Below, piece by piece: positions 28,983-37,063 of a stretch of 64,000 nucleotides of DNA. Made by a program: the position numbers and the translations under genes. This DNA comes from Bacteroidales bacterium (GTDB lineage: Bacteria; Bacteroidota; Bacteroidia; Bacteroidales; Tenuifilaceae). The stretch lies in contig JACABB010000009.1 in NCBI GenBank assembly GCA_013376985.1, positions 62,001-126,000 of the forward strand. The letters are read 5' to 3'. The stretch's first letter is position 1, and each line of letters begins with the position of its first letter. The notes below the pieces were generated by a model. That model ran no database searches and was not told the DNA's origin. It worked only from the letters and a program-made list of their open reading frames with translations.

Positions 28983-29133
28983 AAATAATCGATTACGGTA
29001 TTTAACGCATAGATTAACTTTGCTAAACCTCCTTGGTTAACGATTGGAATTCATTTTGAACTATAACTTAAACATTCCTTACCTTGAAAACGTTAATGCT
29101 AGAGAAAGACACAAATAACTGATCTATTTATCA

Positions 29134-30576
29134 TTGAAAATACTTCTTACCGGAGTATCCGGTTATATTGCACAAAGGTTGTTACCTGTTCTATTACAAA
29201 ATGGGCATGAGGTTGTTTGTTGCGTTAGAGATAGAAACAGATTTAACAATAAATACTCAAAAAGCATTACAATTATTGAGGTTGATTTTCTACAAAAAGA
29301 TTCATTGCAAAATATTCCTAATGATATCGATGTAGCATTCTATCTTATTCATTCTATGTCCTCAAGTTCAGGTGACTTTGAGGAGAAGGAGCAGCTTTGC
29401 GCTACTAATTTCAAGGATAGAATTCAACAAACTACTGCTAAACAGGTAATATATTTAAGCGGAATTGTAAATGAAAAAGAGCTTTCAAAGCATTTGACAT
29501 CCCGTAAAAATGTAGAAGTTATATTATCTCAATCAACTTTTGCCCTTACAACTTTAAGAGCTGGCATAATAGTGGGATCAGGTAGCGCATCATTTGAAAT
29601 TATCCGCGATTTAGTGGAAAAATTACCTGTTATGATTACTCCAAAATGGCTTAATACAAAATGCCAACCAATAGCAATTCGAAATGTTGTGGAATACTTA
29701 AATGGGGTAATAGGTATTACTGAAACTTACCATAAAAATTATGATATTGGAGGTTCCGATATACTAAGCTATAAAGAAATGTTGTTGCATTTTGCAAAAA
29801 TGAGAGGGCTCAAAAGACGGATTATCATTGTACCGGTAATGACACCAAAAATTTCATCTTATTGGTTATATTTTGTTACTGCTACATCATACTCGTTGGC
29901 TAAGAATTTAGTAAACAGCATGAAAATTGAAGTAATTTGTAAACCTAATAATTTAGCATTGCTATTGGGCATTTCCTTAATTGATTATGATACATCAATA
30001 GAATTGGCTTTTGACACCACGGAACAAAATCAGGTATTATCGAGTTGGAAAGATGCTCAATCAAGTGATATTTTCAAGCAAGGATTTTCACACTACATTG
30101 AAGTACCTAATAATGGATGTTTTAAAGATGTTAAAAAGGCTCAAATTAGTGACGTTAACTTTGTACTCGACAAAATATGGAGAATTGGGGGTAAGAATGG
30201 ATGGTATTATGGCAATTGGCTTTGGAAAATAAGGGGAATTCTTGATCAATTAGTAGGTGGTGTAGGCATGAGAAGAGGAAGAAAAAGCGACATCAATATT
30301 CAAAAAGGAGATGCATTAGATTTTTGGAGAGTACTTATTGCCAATAAAGAAGAAAAACGGTTGCTTCTGTTTGCCGAAATGAAGTTGCCTGGCGAAGCAT
30401 GGTTAGAATTTAGAATTAATGAAAATAATTTATTGACTCAAACAGCCACATTCAGGCCGTTAGGTTTATTGGGTAGATTATATTGGTATTCGGCACTGCC
30501 TCTACATTACTTTATTTTTAGAGGAATGCTGAAAAGCATTGTTAAAGAGGAAAGCAAGAAAGACAAAGCAGATTGA
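29134..30576 (+). CDS. NAD(P)-binding SDR protein with DUF2867 domain
   Basis: A 480-aa fusion. The N-terminal atypical short-chain dehydrogenase domain starts at once with KILLTGVSGYIAQRLLP (the GxxGxxG nucleotide site). The start is a TTG codon at 29134: no ATG is in frame before it, and the next in-frame ATG would remove the nucleotide-binding motif. Residues about 130-250 complete the NmrA/SDR fold (LRAGIIVGSGSASFEIIRDL). The C-terminal part (about 335-470: GGKNGWYYGNWLWKIRG, FAEMKLPGEAWLEFRI, TATFRPLGLLGRLYWY) matches DUF2867. The family is widespread; its substrate is unknown. It appears to be a single-gene unit. Confidence 0.9.
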   Translation: MKILLTGVSGYIAQRLLPVLLQNGHEVVCCVRDRNRFNNKYSKSITIIEVDFLQKDSLQNIPNDIDVAFYLIHSMSSSSGDFEEKEQLCATNFKDRIQQTTAKQVIYLSGIVNEKELSKHLTSRKNVEVILSQSTFALTTLRAGIIVGSGSASFEIIRDLVEKLPVMITPKWLNTKCQPIAIRNVVEYLNGVIGITETYHKNYDIGGSDILSYKEMLLHFAKMRGLKRRIIIVPVMTPKISSYWLYFVTATSYSLAKNLVNSMKIEVICKPNNLALLLGISLIDYDTSIELAFDTTEQNQVLSSWKDAQSSDIFKQGFSHYIEVPNNGCFKDVKKAQISDVNFVLDKIWRIGGKNGWYYGNWLWKIRGILDQLVGGVGMRRGRKSDINIQKGDALDFWRVLIANKEEKRLLLFAEMKLPGEAWLEFRINENNLLTQTATFRPLGLLGRLYWYSALPLHYFIFRGMLKSIVKEESKKDKAD

Positions 30577-30740
30577 ACCTTTTAAAATAAGACTCCAACC
30601 TCAACATTTCTACTATTATGAACTTTGCTTTTATAATACTCAATATTAGAATCGCCTAACTTCATTTATCAATTATAAAATAATACAAGCAGAAGCACAA
30701 ATCCCTCTCCTAATGCGAAACTCCATAAAAACAATACTTT

Positions 30741-30959
30741 CTAAAGCACTTCGGCCTTTTCGTAAACCGCTTTAATTACCTCATCGGTAACAGGTGTTTG
30801 CCCTTTTACAGTTAATCGCAAGTATTGATAATTTGTAATCCCAGCCTTGTCCAAAATCTTTTTACCGCAATCAACTGAACAGCCATCAAGCAATAAAAGG
30901 TTTGCCGTTTTAAACACCTCAATAGTTGGCTTTAAATCAGCACCAACCGCAGCAAAAAA
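30741..30959 (-). pseudogene. 5'-truncated DGC-domain zinc-binding protein (arsE-like remnant)
   Basis: The minus frame from 30959 to the TAG at 30741-30743 reads AVGADLKPTIEVFKTANLLL, then DGCSVDCGKKILDKAGI and a normal C-terminal end. DGC...DC is the motif of the DGC-domain family (putative zinc-binding proteins). There is no start codon, and an in-frame TGA at 30960-30962 closes the frame directly upstream, so about 45-50 N-terminal residues are missing. It lies 20 bp after arsG, where the third gene of an arsEFG-type operon would fit. Presumably non-functional. Confidence 0.75.
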
Positions 30960-30981
30960 TCAGAATCAAAGAAAATATCTT

Positions 30982-31680
30982 CTAAACAAACTGAAAAATA
31001 TAGTAAACCCCAGTCGCAATAAATACCATTGCAAATACCCTTCTAACCCAAAATTCAAAAACTTTTATTCTATTATAAAAACTCCCGACACCCGACAAGG
31101 TGTAGGCTATCAGGTAAGCAATAATAACCACGGGTAAACTAGTCCCTATTGCAAAAATAACTGGCAGGTAAAGCCCCGATGCGCTTGAAATGGTCATCGG
31201 GATAAGCATTCCGAAGTAAAGCACACCTGTGTACGGACAAAAGGCAAGAGCAAAGACAAATCCCAATAGAAGAGCTCGCCAGAAACCTTTACTCCGATAA
31301 CTTTCACTAACCCTATCTGAAAGTTTCTCCGAAAATGGTAGATTAATCTTAATAAAATCGAACATGAAAAGCCCAATAACTATAAGTAATGGGCCAATAA
31401 TTCTCCCCCCATACCGTTGAAGAAAACTTGCAATCAGAAACTTATTCGCTCCTAAATAAAAGAGAATCCCGATAGCGGAATAGCTAATCGCCCCACCAAG
31501 CATATAGGTCAAACCATTATAAAAAACTCGCTTTCTATTCTCAATATCCTTGCTGATAAATGCTATTGCAGTAATATTGGTTGCCAAAGGGCAAGGGCTT
31601 ATTGACGTTAAAATACCTAGAAGAAATGCCGATAAAATTGGTAGATGGCTACCACTTAAAAGATGGTGAATCCAATCCAT
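30982..31680 (-). CDS. arsG: ArsG-like aromatic arsenical efflux permease (CcdA-related membrane protein)
   Basis: A 232-aa protein with about six membrane segments. SPCPLATN in the first helix and FCPYTGVLYFGM in a later one are the paired Cys-Pro motifs of the CcdA/DsbD-like fold. Two genes upstream are an ArsF-like thioredoxin-fold lipoprotein and a small thioredoxin-like protein. In Shewanella an arsEFG operon gives resistance to nitrated aromatic arsenicals such as roxarsone, with ArsG exporting the reduced aminobenzyl arsenical. The same gene order supports the name here. The alternative is a CcdA-type electron carrier that reduces the two thioredoxin-like neighbours. The gap to arsF is only 3 bp. 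Confidence 0.72.
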   Translation of the reverse strand: MDWIHHLLSGSHLPILSAFLLGILTSISPCPLATNITAIAFISKDIENRKRVFYNGLTYMLGGAISYSAIGILFYLGANKFLIASFLQRYGGRIIGPLLIVIGLFMFDFIKINLPFSEKLSDRVSESYRSKGFWRALLLGFVFALAFCPYTGVLYFGMLIPMTISSASGLYLPVIFAIGTSLPVVIIAYLIAYTLSGVGSFYNRIKVFEFWVRRVFAMVFIATGVYYIFQFV

Positions 31681-31683
31681 AAA

Positions 31684-32118
31684 CTACTTCTTTAAACCTG
31701 TTTCAACCACATTGGTAATTAAATTGATAAGCGAATCAGGCTCTGTTAGAGCAAACTTAAAGGCTTCAAAAGTAATGTCGTTGGGCTTACCCTTCACATC
31801 AATTATCAAGGAAGAACCCGATACCTGATACTTTTTGGTTATAGCCTGGTTCTCATCCCTATCGATATTAATATCGGAATAGCTTACCGTTGAATTTCCC
31901 TTATACTTTCTCTGATATAGCTTTTCTGATAAATCTCCAACACCTAAACAAGTGGGACAACGCCTATTTCCATGAAAGTAGAGAATTTGAACCTTTTCAG
32001 CCGAATTAGCAACTTGTTGTACTGATTGCTTTCCCTTATCAGAAGGGTTACTGTTAATGCAACCTACAATGCTTAAAAAGCATATTGCAATTGCTATAGC
32101 TGAAAAATAGTTTTTCAT
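31684..32118 (-). CDS. arsF: ArsF-like thioredoxin-fold lipoprotein
   Basis: A 144-aa lipoprotein (signal with lipobox LSIVGC, Cys about 20). The core YFHGNRRCPTC carries a redox-type CPTC in a thioredoxin-like fold. YFHGNRRCxTC is typical of the nitrophenyl-compound nitroreductase subunit ArsF family. In that system ArsE and ArsF reduce the nitro group of aromatic arsenicals and ArsG exports the product. It is placed between a thioredoxin-like gene (7 bp) and arsG (3 bp), clearly one operon. Since arsE is truncated, reduction may rely on another protein or the system may be partly lost. Confidence 0.72.
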   Translation of the reverse strand: MKNYFSAIAIAICFLSIVGCINSNPSDKGKQSVQQVANSAEKVQILYFHGNRRCPTCLGVGDLSEKLYQRKYKGNSTVSYSDINIDRDENQAITKKYQVSGSSLIIDVKGKPNDITFEAFKFALTEPDSLINLITNVVETGLKK

Positions 32119-32125
32119 CTTCTTT

Positions 32126-32362
32126 TTAAAGTTTTGTTAGTATCTGTTTTAGCTCACTTTCTGAAGGAACCCTACCGCTAACCACAATATGCCCATCAAC
32201 AACAATACCAGGGGTTCGAGGAATACCATAGCTAATAATCTTGGTTATATCTTCCTCCTTGGTAACAACAGCATTAATATTCAAATCGGCCACCACTTTG
32301 CGGGTCAGCTGCTCCAACGTTTTGCACTTGGCACAACCAGTTCCTAGAACAATGATATTCAT
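32126..32362 (-). CDS. Small thioredoxin-like redox protein
   Basis: A 78-aa cytosolic protein with GTGCAKCKTLEQL (CxxC, here CAKC) near the N-terminus and GIPRTPGIVVDG with the cis-proline region. This is the small redox-active disulfide protein family (MTH895-like) that often accompanies CcdA-like permeases and arsenic operons. It is the first gene of the leftward operon with arsF and arsG. It probably supplies electrons to the membrane or lipoprotein partner. No promoter could be assigned with confidence. Confidence 0.85.
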   Translation of the reverse strand: MNIIVLGTGCAKCKTLEQLTRKVVADLNINAVVTKEEDITKIISYGIPRTPGIVVDGHIVVSGRVPSESELKQILTKL

Positions 32363-32514
32363 AAAGCAATAATTTTATCAACCTAATTTTACGTAAAACT
32401 ACGAACAAATTGGCACATTCATGGTTTTTCTTCCTTTGACCTGATATATAGTAATGGTTTAAACTTTTACTACGTTTGTAAATCTTATGATTAACATTTT
32501 AGTGATATATAAAA

Positions 32515-32760
32515 AACGTGAGCTCGAAATAAGAAGTTATATTAACAATATAATAAACAATTATTTACAAATACAATATCTTTGGATGGAATGGTGGAAT
32601 AATGGAAACGAAGTTCGGCGGAGCCAATAATGGAAGGCAAGAGGATAGATTCTTACTTATTTCTTCCAGTTTTCCATTCTTCCAATTTTCCATTGATTCA
32701 AATAGAATAAATTGGTTGATATGTAGGTTAATACATTGTTTCTTATGTTGAACTCACGTT
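32515..32760. mobile_element. MITE-like element, copy 1
   Basis: About 246 bp with terminal inverted repeats: the left end AACGTGAGCTCGAAATAAGAA and the inverted right end AACGTGAGTTCAACATAAGAA agree at 17 of 21 positions. The first 90 bases match copy 2 (39821-40022) at about 90%. Inside is a palindromic stretch with GGAATAATGGAA and TTCCATT words. No transposase is encoded. No target duplication is visible. The right end lies 15 bp before the aquaporin start codon. Confidence 0.85.
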
Positions 32761-32775
32761 AATTATTGATAGAAT

Positions 32776-33606
32776 ATGAGATTTAAAAAGGAATTCATTG
32801 GCGAAACGCTTGGAACATTCCTACTGGTTCTATTCGGTTGCGGTTCGGTTGCAGTATCTGTCCTATTCGGCGCACACCAAGGGCTTATGCAAATTGCATT
32901 GGCTTGGGGCATTGGTGTTACCCTCGCCATCTACCTAACACGACACATGTCCTGCGCTCACCTCAATCCTGCCGTTAGCTTGAGCATGGTCATCAGCAAG
33001 CGAATGGATTACCGTAAACTACCAGCATATCTACTCGGTCAATTCGTTGGAGCATTCCTAGCAGGATTAGCCATTTACCTTCTATTCTCACCATCCATTT
33101 CGGCTTACGAAAGTATACATGGCATCGTAAGGGGAGTACCCGAATCAGTTGCCACAGCAAAGATGTTCGGCGAGTACTACACCAACTCAGGGAGTTCCGC
33201 AGTGGTCTCACTACCCCTTGCCATTGGTGCAGAAGCATTCGGAACGTTCCTACTTCTCCTGATGATATTTGCGCTCACCGAAGGCTGCAATATTGGTCGC
33301 CCCGATAACGCTTTAGCCCCGATGTTTATCGGCTTAACCGTAACATCAATTATTTGCCTAATTGCTCCGTTAACCCAAGCTGGACTTAACCCTGCCCGAG
33401 ATTTTAGCCCACGCATGGTTGCTTGGCTATTCGGTTGGGGAAATGCTGCTTTCCCCGACCATGTTGGCGGCTTCTTCTTTGTATATATCCTAGCTCCCAT
33501 TGTTGGAGGTGCGCTAGCTGCAATATTCTTTGTTCGCATAGTAGAACCAGCCATGAAACACTCCTCAGTTCAGTGTGGCTGCAATTCAAATAGTACTAAA
33601 AAATAG
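32776..33606 (+). CDS. Aquaporin / glycerol channel (MIP family)
   Basis: A 276-aa membrane protein with six helices and both NPA half-helix motifs, AHLNPAVSL (about residue 56) and AGLNPARDFSPR (about 206). The Asp after NPAR and the long loop between helices 3 and 4 are typical of glycerol facilitators (GlpF) rather than strict water channels. A C-terminal tail CGCNSNSTKK is Cys-rich. No glycerol kinase is nearby; instead the divergent neighbour is the arsFG operon. Some aquaglyceroporins in ars operons pass arsenite or small arsenicals, so a linked role is possible. The MITE copy 1 occupies its leader, so its promoter is probably in or beyond that element. Confidence 0.92.
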   Translation: MRFKKEFIGETLGTFLLVLFGCGSVAVSVLFGAHQGLMQIALAWGIGVTLAIYLTRHMSCAHLNPAVSLSMVISKRMDYRKLPAYLLGQFVGAFLAGLAIYLLFSPSISAYESIHGIVRGVPESVATAKMFGEYYTNSGSSAVVSLPLAIGAEAFGTFLLLLMIFALTEGCNIGRPDNALAPMFIGLTVTSIICLIAPLTQAGLNPARDFSPRMVAWLFGWGNAAFPDHVGGFFFVYILAPIVGGALAAIFFVRIVEPAMKHSSVQCGCNSNSTKK

Positions 33607-33937
33607 AATAAAAGAAAATAGAGAGAGCAATTATTGTTGGAGAATTCCCTTCGTTAGGCTTAGACTGTGCCCGGAGTATTATCCCGTAAACATTTTTGTG
33701 GTTTCTAACACGAATTTACAAATATTGATTGCTTTTACAATGGTTAATAGTTCTGCTGGTTTTGAGCTCAGGCGCAGCCTGCTACAATAGAACGACACAT
33801 GTATGCTTTGCTAACCTGCATTGAACCCAATGATTTTTGTTTTTTTTATAGCCTCAATTTAATGGGAAGGAATTTATTTTGGCTAAGGTGATTATAGAAT
33901 TTTTTTCAATCATTCTTTTAAGGAATCAATTAATAAC
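33607..33937. other. Intergenic region, 331 bp
   Basis: Region between the aquaporin gene and the first cassette leader. The wording TATAGCCTCAATTTAATGGG near 33848-33867 is the reverse complement of wording at 42654-42669 (TTAAATTGAGGCTATA), pointing to a shared short repeat. A 71-codon frame here has no coding character. No RNA gene seen. Confidence 0.45.
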
Positions 33938-33966
33938 TTGAGGGCTTATAATTATTGATATATTTG
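33938..33966 (+). promoter_or_regulatory. Promoter in cassette leader 1
   Basis: TTGAGGG (-33) and TATATTTG (-7) with the first bases 21 apart, identical in spacing to the promoter in leader 2. It would drive the small membrane protein gene at 34068. Confidence 0.7.
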
Positions 33967-34047
33967 TATAAGGATGTCAAAAACCAAACCTATACATCTA
34001 ATTCGGGCGTATAGGTTTGGAAAAACTCACATATAAACGAGTTAGCA
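33938..34047 (+). repeat. Conserved leader repeat of cassette locus 1, with promoter
   Basis: A 110-bp element shared with 38373-38483 at about 85% identity. It begins with a Bacteroidetes promoter (TTG at 33938-33940, then TATATTTG at 33959-33966, a spacing of 18 bases). A short frame MSKTKPIHLI follows, along with a palindrome, AAACCTATAC / GTATAGGTTT. It ends in GTTAGCA (34041-34047). The GTTAGCA end is the inverted complement of the TGCTAAC found just after the gene that follows. Confidence 0.8.
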
Positions 34048-34067
34048 TCCAATTTAAAAGAGACGAC

Positions 34068-34619
34068 ATGAGCAAAAAGAGTATTGACAGAAAAGAGGTA
34101 TTGAAAACATTGAAACTAAGACTTTCAGAGGGAAAGACTAGACAAGAAATATTGGAAGAACTTTCCGAACAATATTTTGATAGAAAGTCATTGAGTATAT
34201 TTATAGCCTCGACACCCGACCAAAAGACGATTGATAAGTATAAAATATTAAATAACATTTTACTTCTATTGCTTTTATTGTCAATTGCTGCAAAGACAAT
34301 TGTTGGAATAGTATTATTATCAAGTATCTCAATATTTTTGATTCCTTTTGTTTTTATTTTCTCATTAGTTAATATCTTTTTCACCATTGAAGTCTCAAAA
34401 TTCAAAGGTTATATTTATAATATTTTAGGAATTCTAACATTAGCGGGTATATTGAAGCTTCTTTCCAACTTTGACGTTTATGGAAAAGGAATTCTAATCG
34501 ACGTTGCAATTGGATTAGTGATAGCATTATTATCTTTCTATCTTGGAAGAAAAATGTTTCCGAATTATGGACTTTTTGGTCCGAAGAAAGACGCAAATGG
34601 TAATATGATGCTAGAATAA
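34068..34619 (+). CDS. Small membrane protein of unknown function (cassette gene)
   Basis: The ATG at 34068 (MSKKSIDRKEVLKTLKLR) is preferred over an upstream ATG inside the leader repeat. The 183-aa product has a charged helical N-terminus (about 1-60, with LSEGKTRQEILEELSEQYF, resembling a short HTH or coiled region), then four hydrophobic segments (about 65-155) and a short polar tail (FGPKKDANGNMMLE). I do not recognise a family with certainty. Membrane proteins of this size are common in integron cassettes. It is bounded by GTTAGCA 20 bp upstream and TGCTAAC 8 bp after its stop, so it is the single gene of cassette locus 1. Confidence 0.75.
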   Translation: MSKKSIDRKEVLKTLKLRLSEGKTRQEILEELSEQYFDRKSLSIFIASTPDQKTIDKYKILNNILLLLLLLSIAAKTIVGIVLLSSISIFLIPFVFIFSLVNIFFTIEVSKFKGYIYNILGILTLAGILKLLSNFDVYGKGILIDVAIGLVIALLSFYLGRKMFPNYGLFGPKKDANGNMMLE

Positions 34620-34627
34620 AAATCGGG

Positions 34628-34792
34628 TGCTAACAGCGTATTTATTGTATTTGGGCTGATGACGCATTTGGAGTTCTTAACGCTTTTTGGTAGCTTTACT
34701 ATCGTGGGACGATGAAACGTTTCAACCGAGCGTTTTTTGCGAGTTCACCGAAGGTAAACTCCCAAGCACTACAAATACGCAAACCGTTAATT
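34628..34792 (+). repeat. attC-like element A after the small membrane protein gene
   Basis: It opens with TGCTAAC (34628-34634) and a 20-base arm at 34636-34655 that pairs at 16 of 20 positions with 34761-34780. It closes with GTTAATT (34786-34792). The middle carries CTGATGACGCA next to the left arm and CGTGGGACGA at 34703-34712, both conserved in elements B and C. The layout (short core, arm, central spacer, arm, short core) is that of an integron recombination site. The core differs from the usual RYYYAAC. Confidence 0.7.
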
Positions 34793-34803
34793 AGCTATAA
34801 AAT

Positions 34804-35715
34804 ATGGAAATAATAGTTCATCATAAAATATCAGATCTATATAAAACCCTCAACTTGGATTTTGAGAATGAAATAGATTTTACCATTCTTAGTATACCCA
34901 ATATTCATCCCCAAATTCCCTTTAAATCACCCATTTTAAAGGCAGACTACTTCTCCTTCATTTTAACAATAGACGGTTCGGGAGTTTATTATCTAGATGA
35001 TAACAAATTCCCTTTCGATTCCAGAACTATTTACTTTACGAATCCGGGCCATATTAAATCATACGAACTGGATGAATCAAAAGATGCTTATATAATAACC
35101 CTAACTGAAACCTTTCTCCGAGAGTATGTACATTCGGAGATATACGCTGAATTTCCCTTCCTATTAGCCGAAATTGTCCCGCCTGAAAAGCTGCATCAAA
35201 ATAATTTTGAAGAATTCACAATTCTCTATAAACAAATGTTAAACGAATTCAACAAGAACTCTGAATACAAAAACAAAATTCTGGGAAATCTATTTTTGGT
35301 ATTGCTTTTAAAAATAAAAGAGAAATTTTGGTCGAATTACAATCCCATAGAAGAAGGTAACAGGAATTCTCAAATTGTTAAATCGTTCAAACAACTTTTG
35401 GAATCTGAGTTCAAGAAAGTTATGGAAAGGGAGCAAAACGATAGCAAATTACAAGTTCAGTATTTTGCCGAAAAATTGAATCTACATCCTAATTACCTGA
35501 ACTCGGTAATAAAAAGTAAAACAGGTAGAACGGTAAATGATTGGATATCTAAGCGAACCCTTTCCGCCGCCAAAATTCTTTTAATGAGCTCCTCATACTC
35601 CTCAAAGGAAATAGCCTATAAATTAGGCTTTAGCGAGCCTACCCACTTTAGCCGGTTTTTTAAAAAACATACCCAACTTTCTCCAAACACATATAGAAAA
35701 TCGAATAAATTATAA
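34804..35715 (+). CDS. AraC-family transcriptional regulator
   Basis: A 303-aa regulator. The N-terminal cupin-like sensing domain (about 30-150, FSFILTIDGSGVYYLDDNKF) is followed by a C-terminal AraC DNA-binding domain with two helix-turn-helix units (about 205-300). Key parts are YFAEKLNLHPNYLNSVIKSK and IAYKLGFSEPTHFSRFFKKH, ending in SPNTYRKS. The gene lies 98 bp before an aldo/keto reductase gene on the same strand, with a second reductase and a tautomerase further on. It probably controls these genes in response to an aldehyde or quinone-like compound; the ligand is an inference. Confidence 0.93.
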   Translation: MEIIVHHKISDLYKTLNLDFENEIDFTILSIPNIHPQIPFKSPILKADYFSFILTIDGSGVYYLDDNKFPFDSRTIYFTNPGHIKSYELDESKDAYIITLTETFLREYVHSEIYAEFPFLLAEIVPPEKLHQNNFEEFTILYKQMLNEFNKNSEYKNKILGNLFLVLLLKIKEKFWSNYNPIEEGNRNSQIVKSFKQLLESEFKKVMEREQNDSKLQVQYFAEKLNLHPNYLNSVIKSKTGRTVNDWISKRTLSAAKILLMSSSYSSKEIAYKLGFSEPTHFSRFFKKHTQLSPNTYRKSNKL

Positions 35716-35813
35716 ATGAATCTTTGAAATTGGTCATTTCTTGTTTGATTGAGGTTGTATTATAAAGTCCTTTATCACTCACCTTTGTATCATAAACTTT
35801 AAAATACAAAACA

Positions 35814-36740
35814 ATGGAAAAACAGATGATCGAAATATCAAAATCAACGCGCAATGTAATAGGAATGCCCTTAGTAGGATTTGGTACCTACCAATTATCC
35901 GCTGAACAAGCTGAACTCTGCGTAAGTGAGGCATTAAAAGCTGGATTTAGGCATATTGACTCAGCTGAAGGCTATCAAAACGAAAAAGGCACTGGTAAAG
36001 GGATAAAAGCTTCTGGTGCTTCAAGGGATGAAATTTTTATAACCACTAAACTTTTTCCCGGATTCAAACAGTGGGGAACACCCGAAAAAACCTATGAAAA
36101 AACCATTGAAACGCTGAAAACTCAACTACAACAGCTACAGCTAAACTACGTTGACCTTTACCTTATACATGCCCCGCTATCGGAGCTGAGGCTGGAACAG
36201 TGGAGTGCTTTGATGGAGCTAAAAAAACAAGGACTAACAAAGCATATTGGCGTGTCGAACTACAATGAAGAGAGAATTAAAGAGATTCTGGATGCAGGCC
36301 TAGCTAAACCCGAAGCAAATCAGGTTGAATTTCATCCAATCTGTAGCCAGATTGATTTGACCAAATACATGAAGCAGAATTCAATCGCACCCATTGCATA
36401 CAGCTCACTTGCTCCCCTTTCAACTTGGCGAGTTGAAGAAGGACAAGGAGGTGAAGTTCTTGCCGAGATAAAAAAAGAATGCCAGGTGGTAATCAAAGAA
36501 ATCGCAGCCAAACTTAAGGTTTCAGAAGCCAAATTGCTTTTGAGATGGGGATTGCAGCACGGCTACTGCGTATTAACAAAGAGCAGCAAACCTGAACGTA
36601 TTAGGGAAAATTTAAATGTATTCAATTTTGAAATCCCCGATAGCGAAATGGAGCGTTTAAACCTGCTTAACCAAAATCGAGCAATTGCTTGGGCTGCAAG
36701 TGGTCTTAACCCGATGGAAGCGGCTCCAGTTCTCAAATAA
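35814..36740 (+). CDS. Aldo/keto reductase
   Basis: A 308-aa NADPH-dependent reductase of the AKR fold. The catalytic tetrad is visible: Asp and Tyr in HIDSAEGYQNE, Lys in ITTKLF and His in YLIHAPLSE. The cofactor site includes HIGVSNYN, and VLTKSSKPERIRENL binds the phosphate of NADPH. Such enzymes reduce aldehydes and ketones. A second ATG lies three codons in (MIEISKS); either is possible. Upstream a CACCTTTG at about 35780 weakly resembles a promoter element. The AraC regulator precedes it and a tautomerase gene follows after 55 bp. Confidence 0.94.
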   Translation: MEKQMIEISKSTRNVIGMPLVGFGTYQLSAEQAELCVSEALKAGFRHIDSAEGYQNEKGTGKGIKASGASRDEIFITTKLFPGFKQWGTPEKTYEKTIETLKTQLQQLQLNYVDLYLIHAPLSELRLEQWSALMELKKQGLTKHIGVSNYNEERIKEILDAGLAKPEANQVEFHPICSQIDLTKYMKQNSIAPIAYSSLAPLSTWRVEEGQGGEVLAEIKKECQVVIKEIAAKLKVSEAKLLLRWGLQHGYCVLTKSSKPERIRENLNVFNFEIPDSEMERLNLLNQNRAIAWAASGLNPMEAAPVLK

Positions 36741-36784
36741 ATTAAATATCGAAATACAAACAATACAAATATAAAACTTTAAAA

Positions 36785-36790
36785 AGGAGG
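36785..36790 (+). promoter_or_regulatory. Strong Shine-Dalgarno sequence
   Basis: AGGAGG ends 5 bases before the ATG of the tautomerase gene. A full Shine-Dalgarno is unusual in Bacteroidetes, where most genes in this window have none. Confidence 0.75.
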
Positions 36791-36795
36791 TCATT

Positions 36796-36987
36796 ATGCC
36801 AGTAATTACAATTGCAATAGATCAAACCAGTGAAGAAAAAAAGAAACAATTGGTTGAAAGTTTAACAAAAGAAGCTGTTAAAATAACAGGTTACCCAGCC
36901 GAGTACTTTTTTGTTTATGTACAGGAATATCCATCAGAAAATATTGGTATCGGGGGTAAAACCTTAAAGGAAATGAGAAGTAAATAA
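36796..36987 (+). CDS. 4-oxalocrotonate tautomerase family enzyme
   Basis: A 63-aa protein, normal length for the family. After removal of Met the N-terminus is Pro1 (PVITIAIDQTSEEKKKQLVE), the catalytic base of tautomerases. The body includes TKEAVKITGYPAEYFFVYVQE and ends in IGIGGKTLKEMR. These small enzymes work as hexamers or related oligomers and move protons in keto-enol substrates such as breakdown products of aromatics. It follows the aldo/keto reductase by 55 bp and is closed by a strong terminator, so the pair probably forms one transcript. Confidence 0.92.
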   Translation: MPVITIAIDQTSEEKKKQLVESLTKEAVKITGYPAEYFFVYVQEYPSENIGIGGKTLKEMRSK

Positions 36988-36994
36988 TTCTGTA

Positions 36995-37028
36995 CTCCGT
37001 AATCCTAGTCAGGATTACGGATTTTTTA
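36995..37028 (+). terminator. Rho-independent terminator
   Basis: The stem TCCGTAATCC / GGATTACGGA, with loop TAGTCA, is followed by TTTTTT. It lies 8 bp after the tautomerase stop and separates it from the next reductase gene. Confidence 0.9.
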
Positions 37029-37063
37029 ACTACATAAATATCTTTTTTATTATAGTATCGTCA

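Noticed and set aside
33575-33790. 71-aa ORF after the aquaporin gene
   Set aside because: It overlaps the end of the aquaporin gene and shows no domain or start signal.
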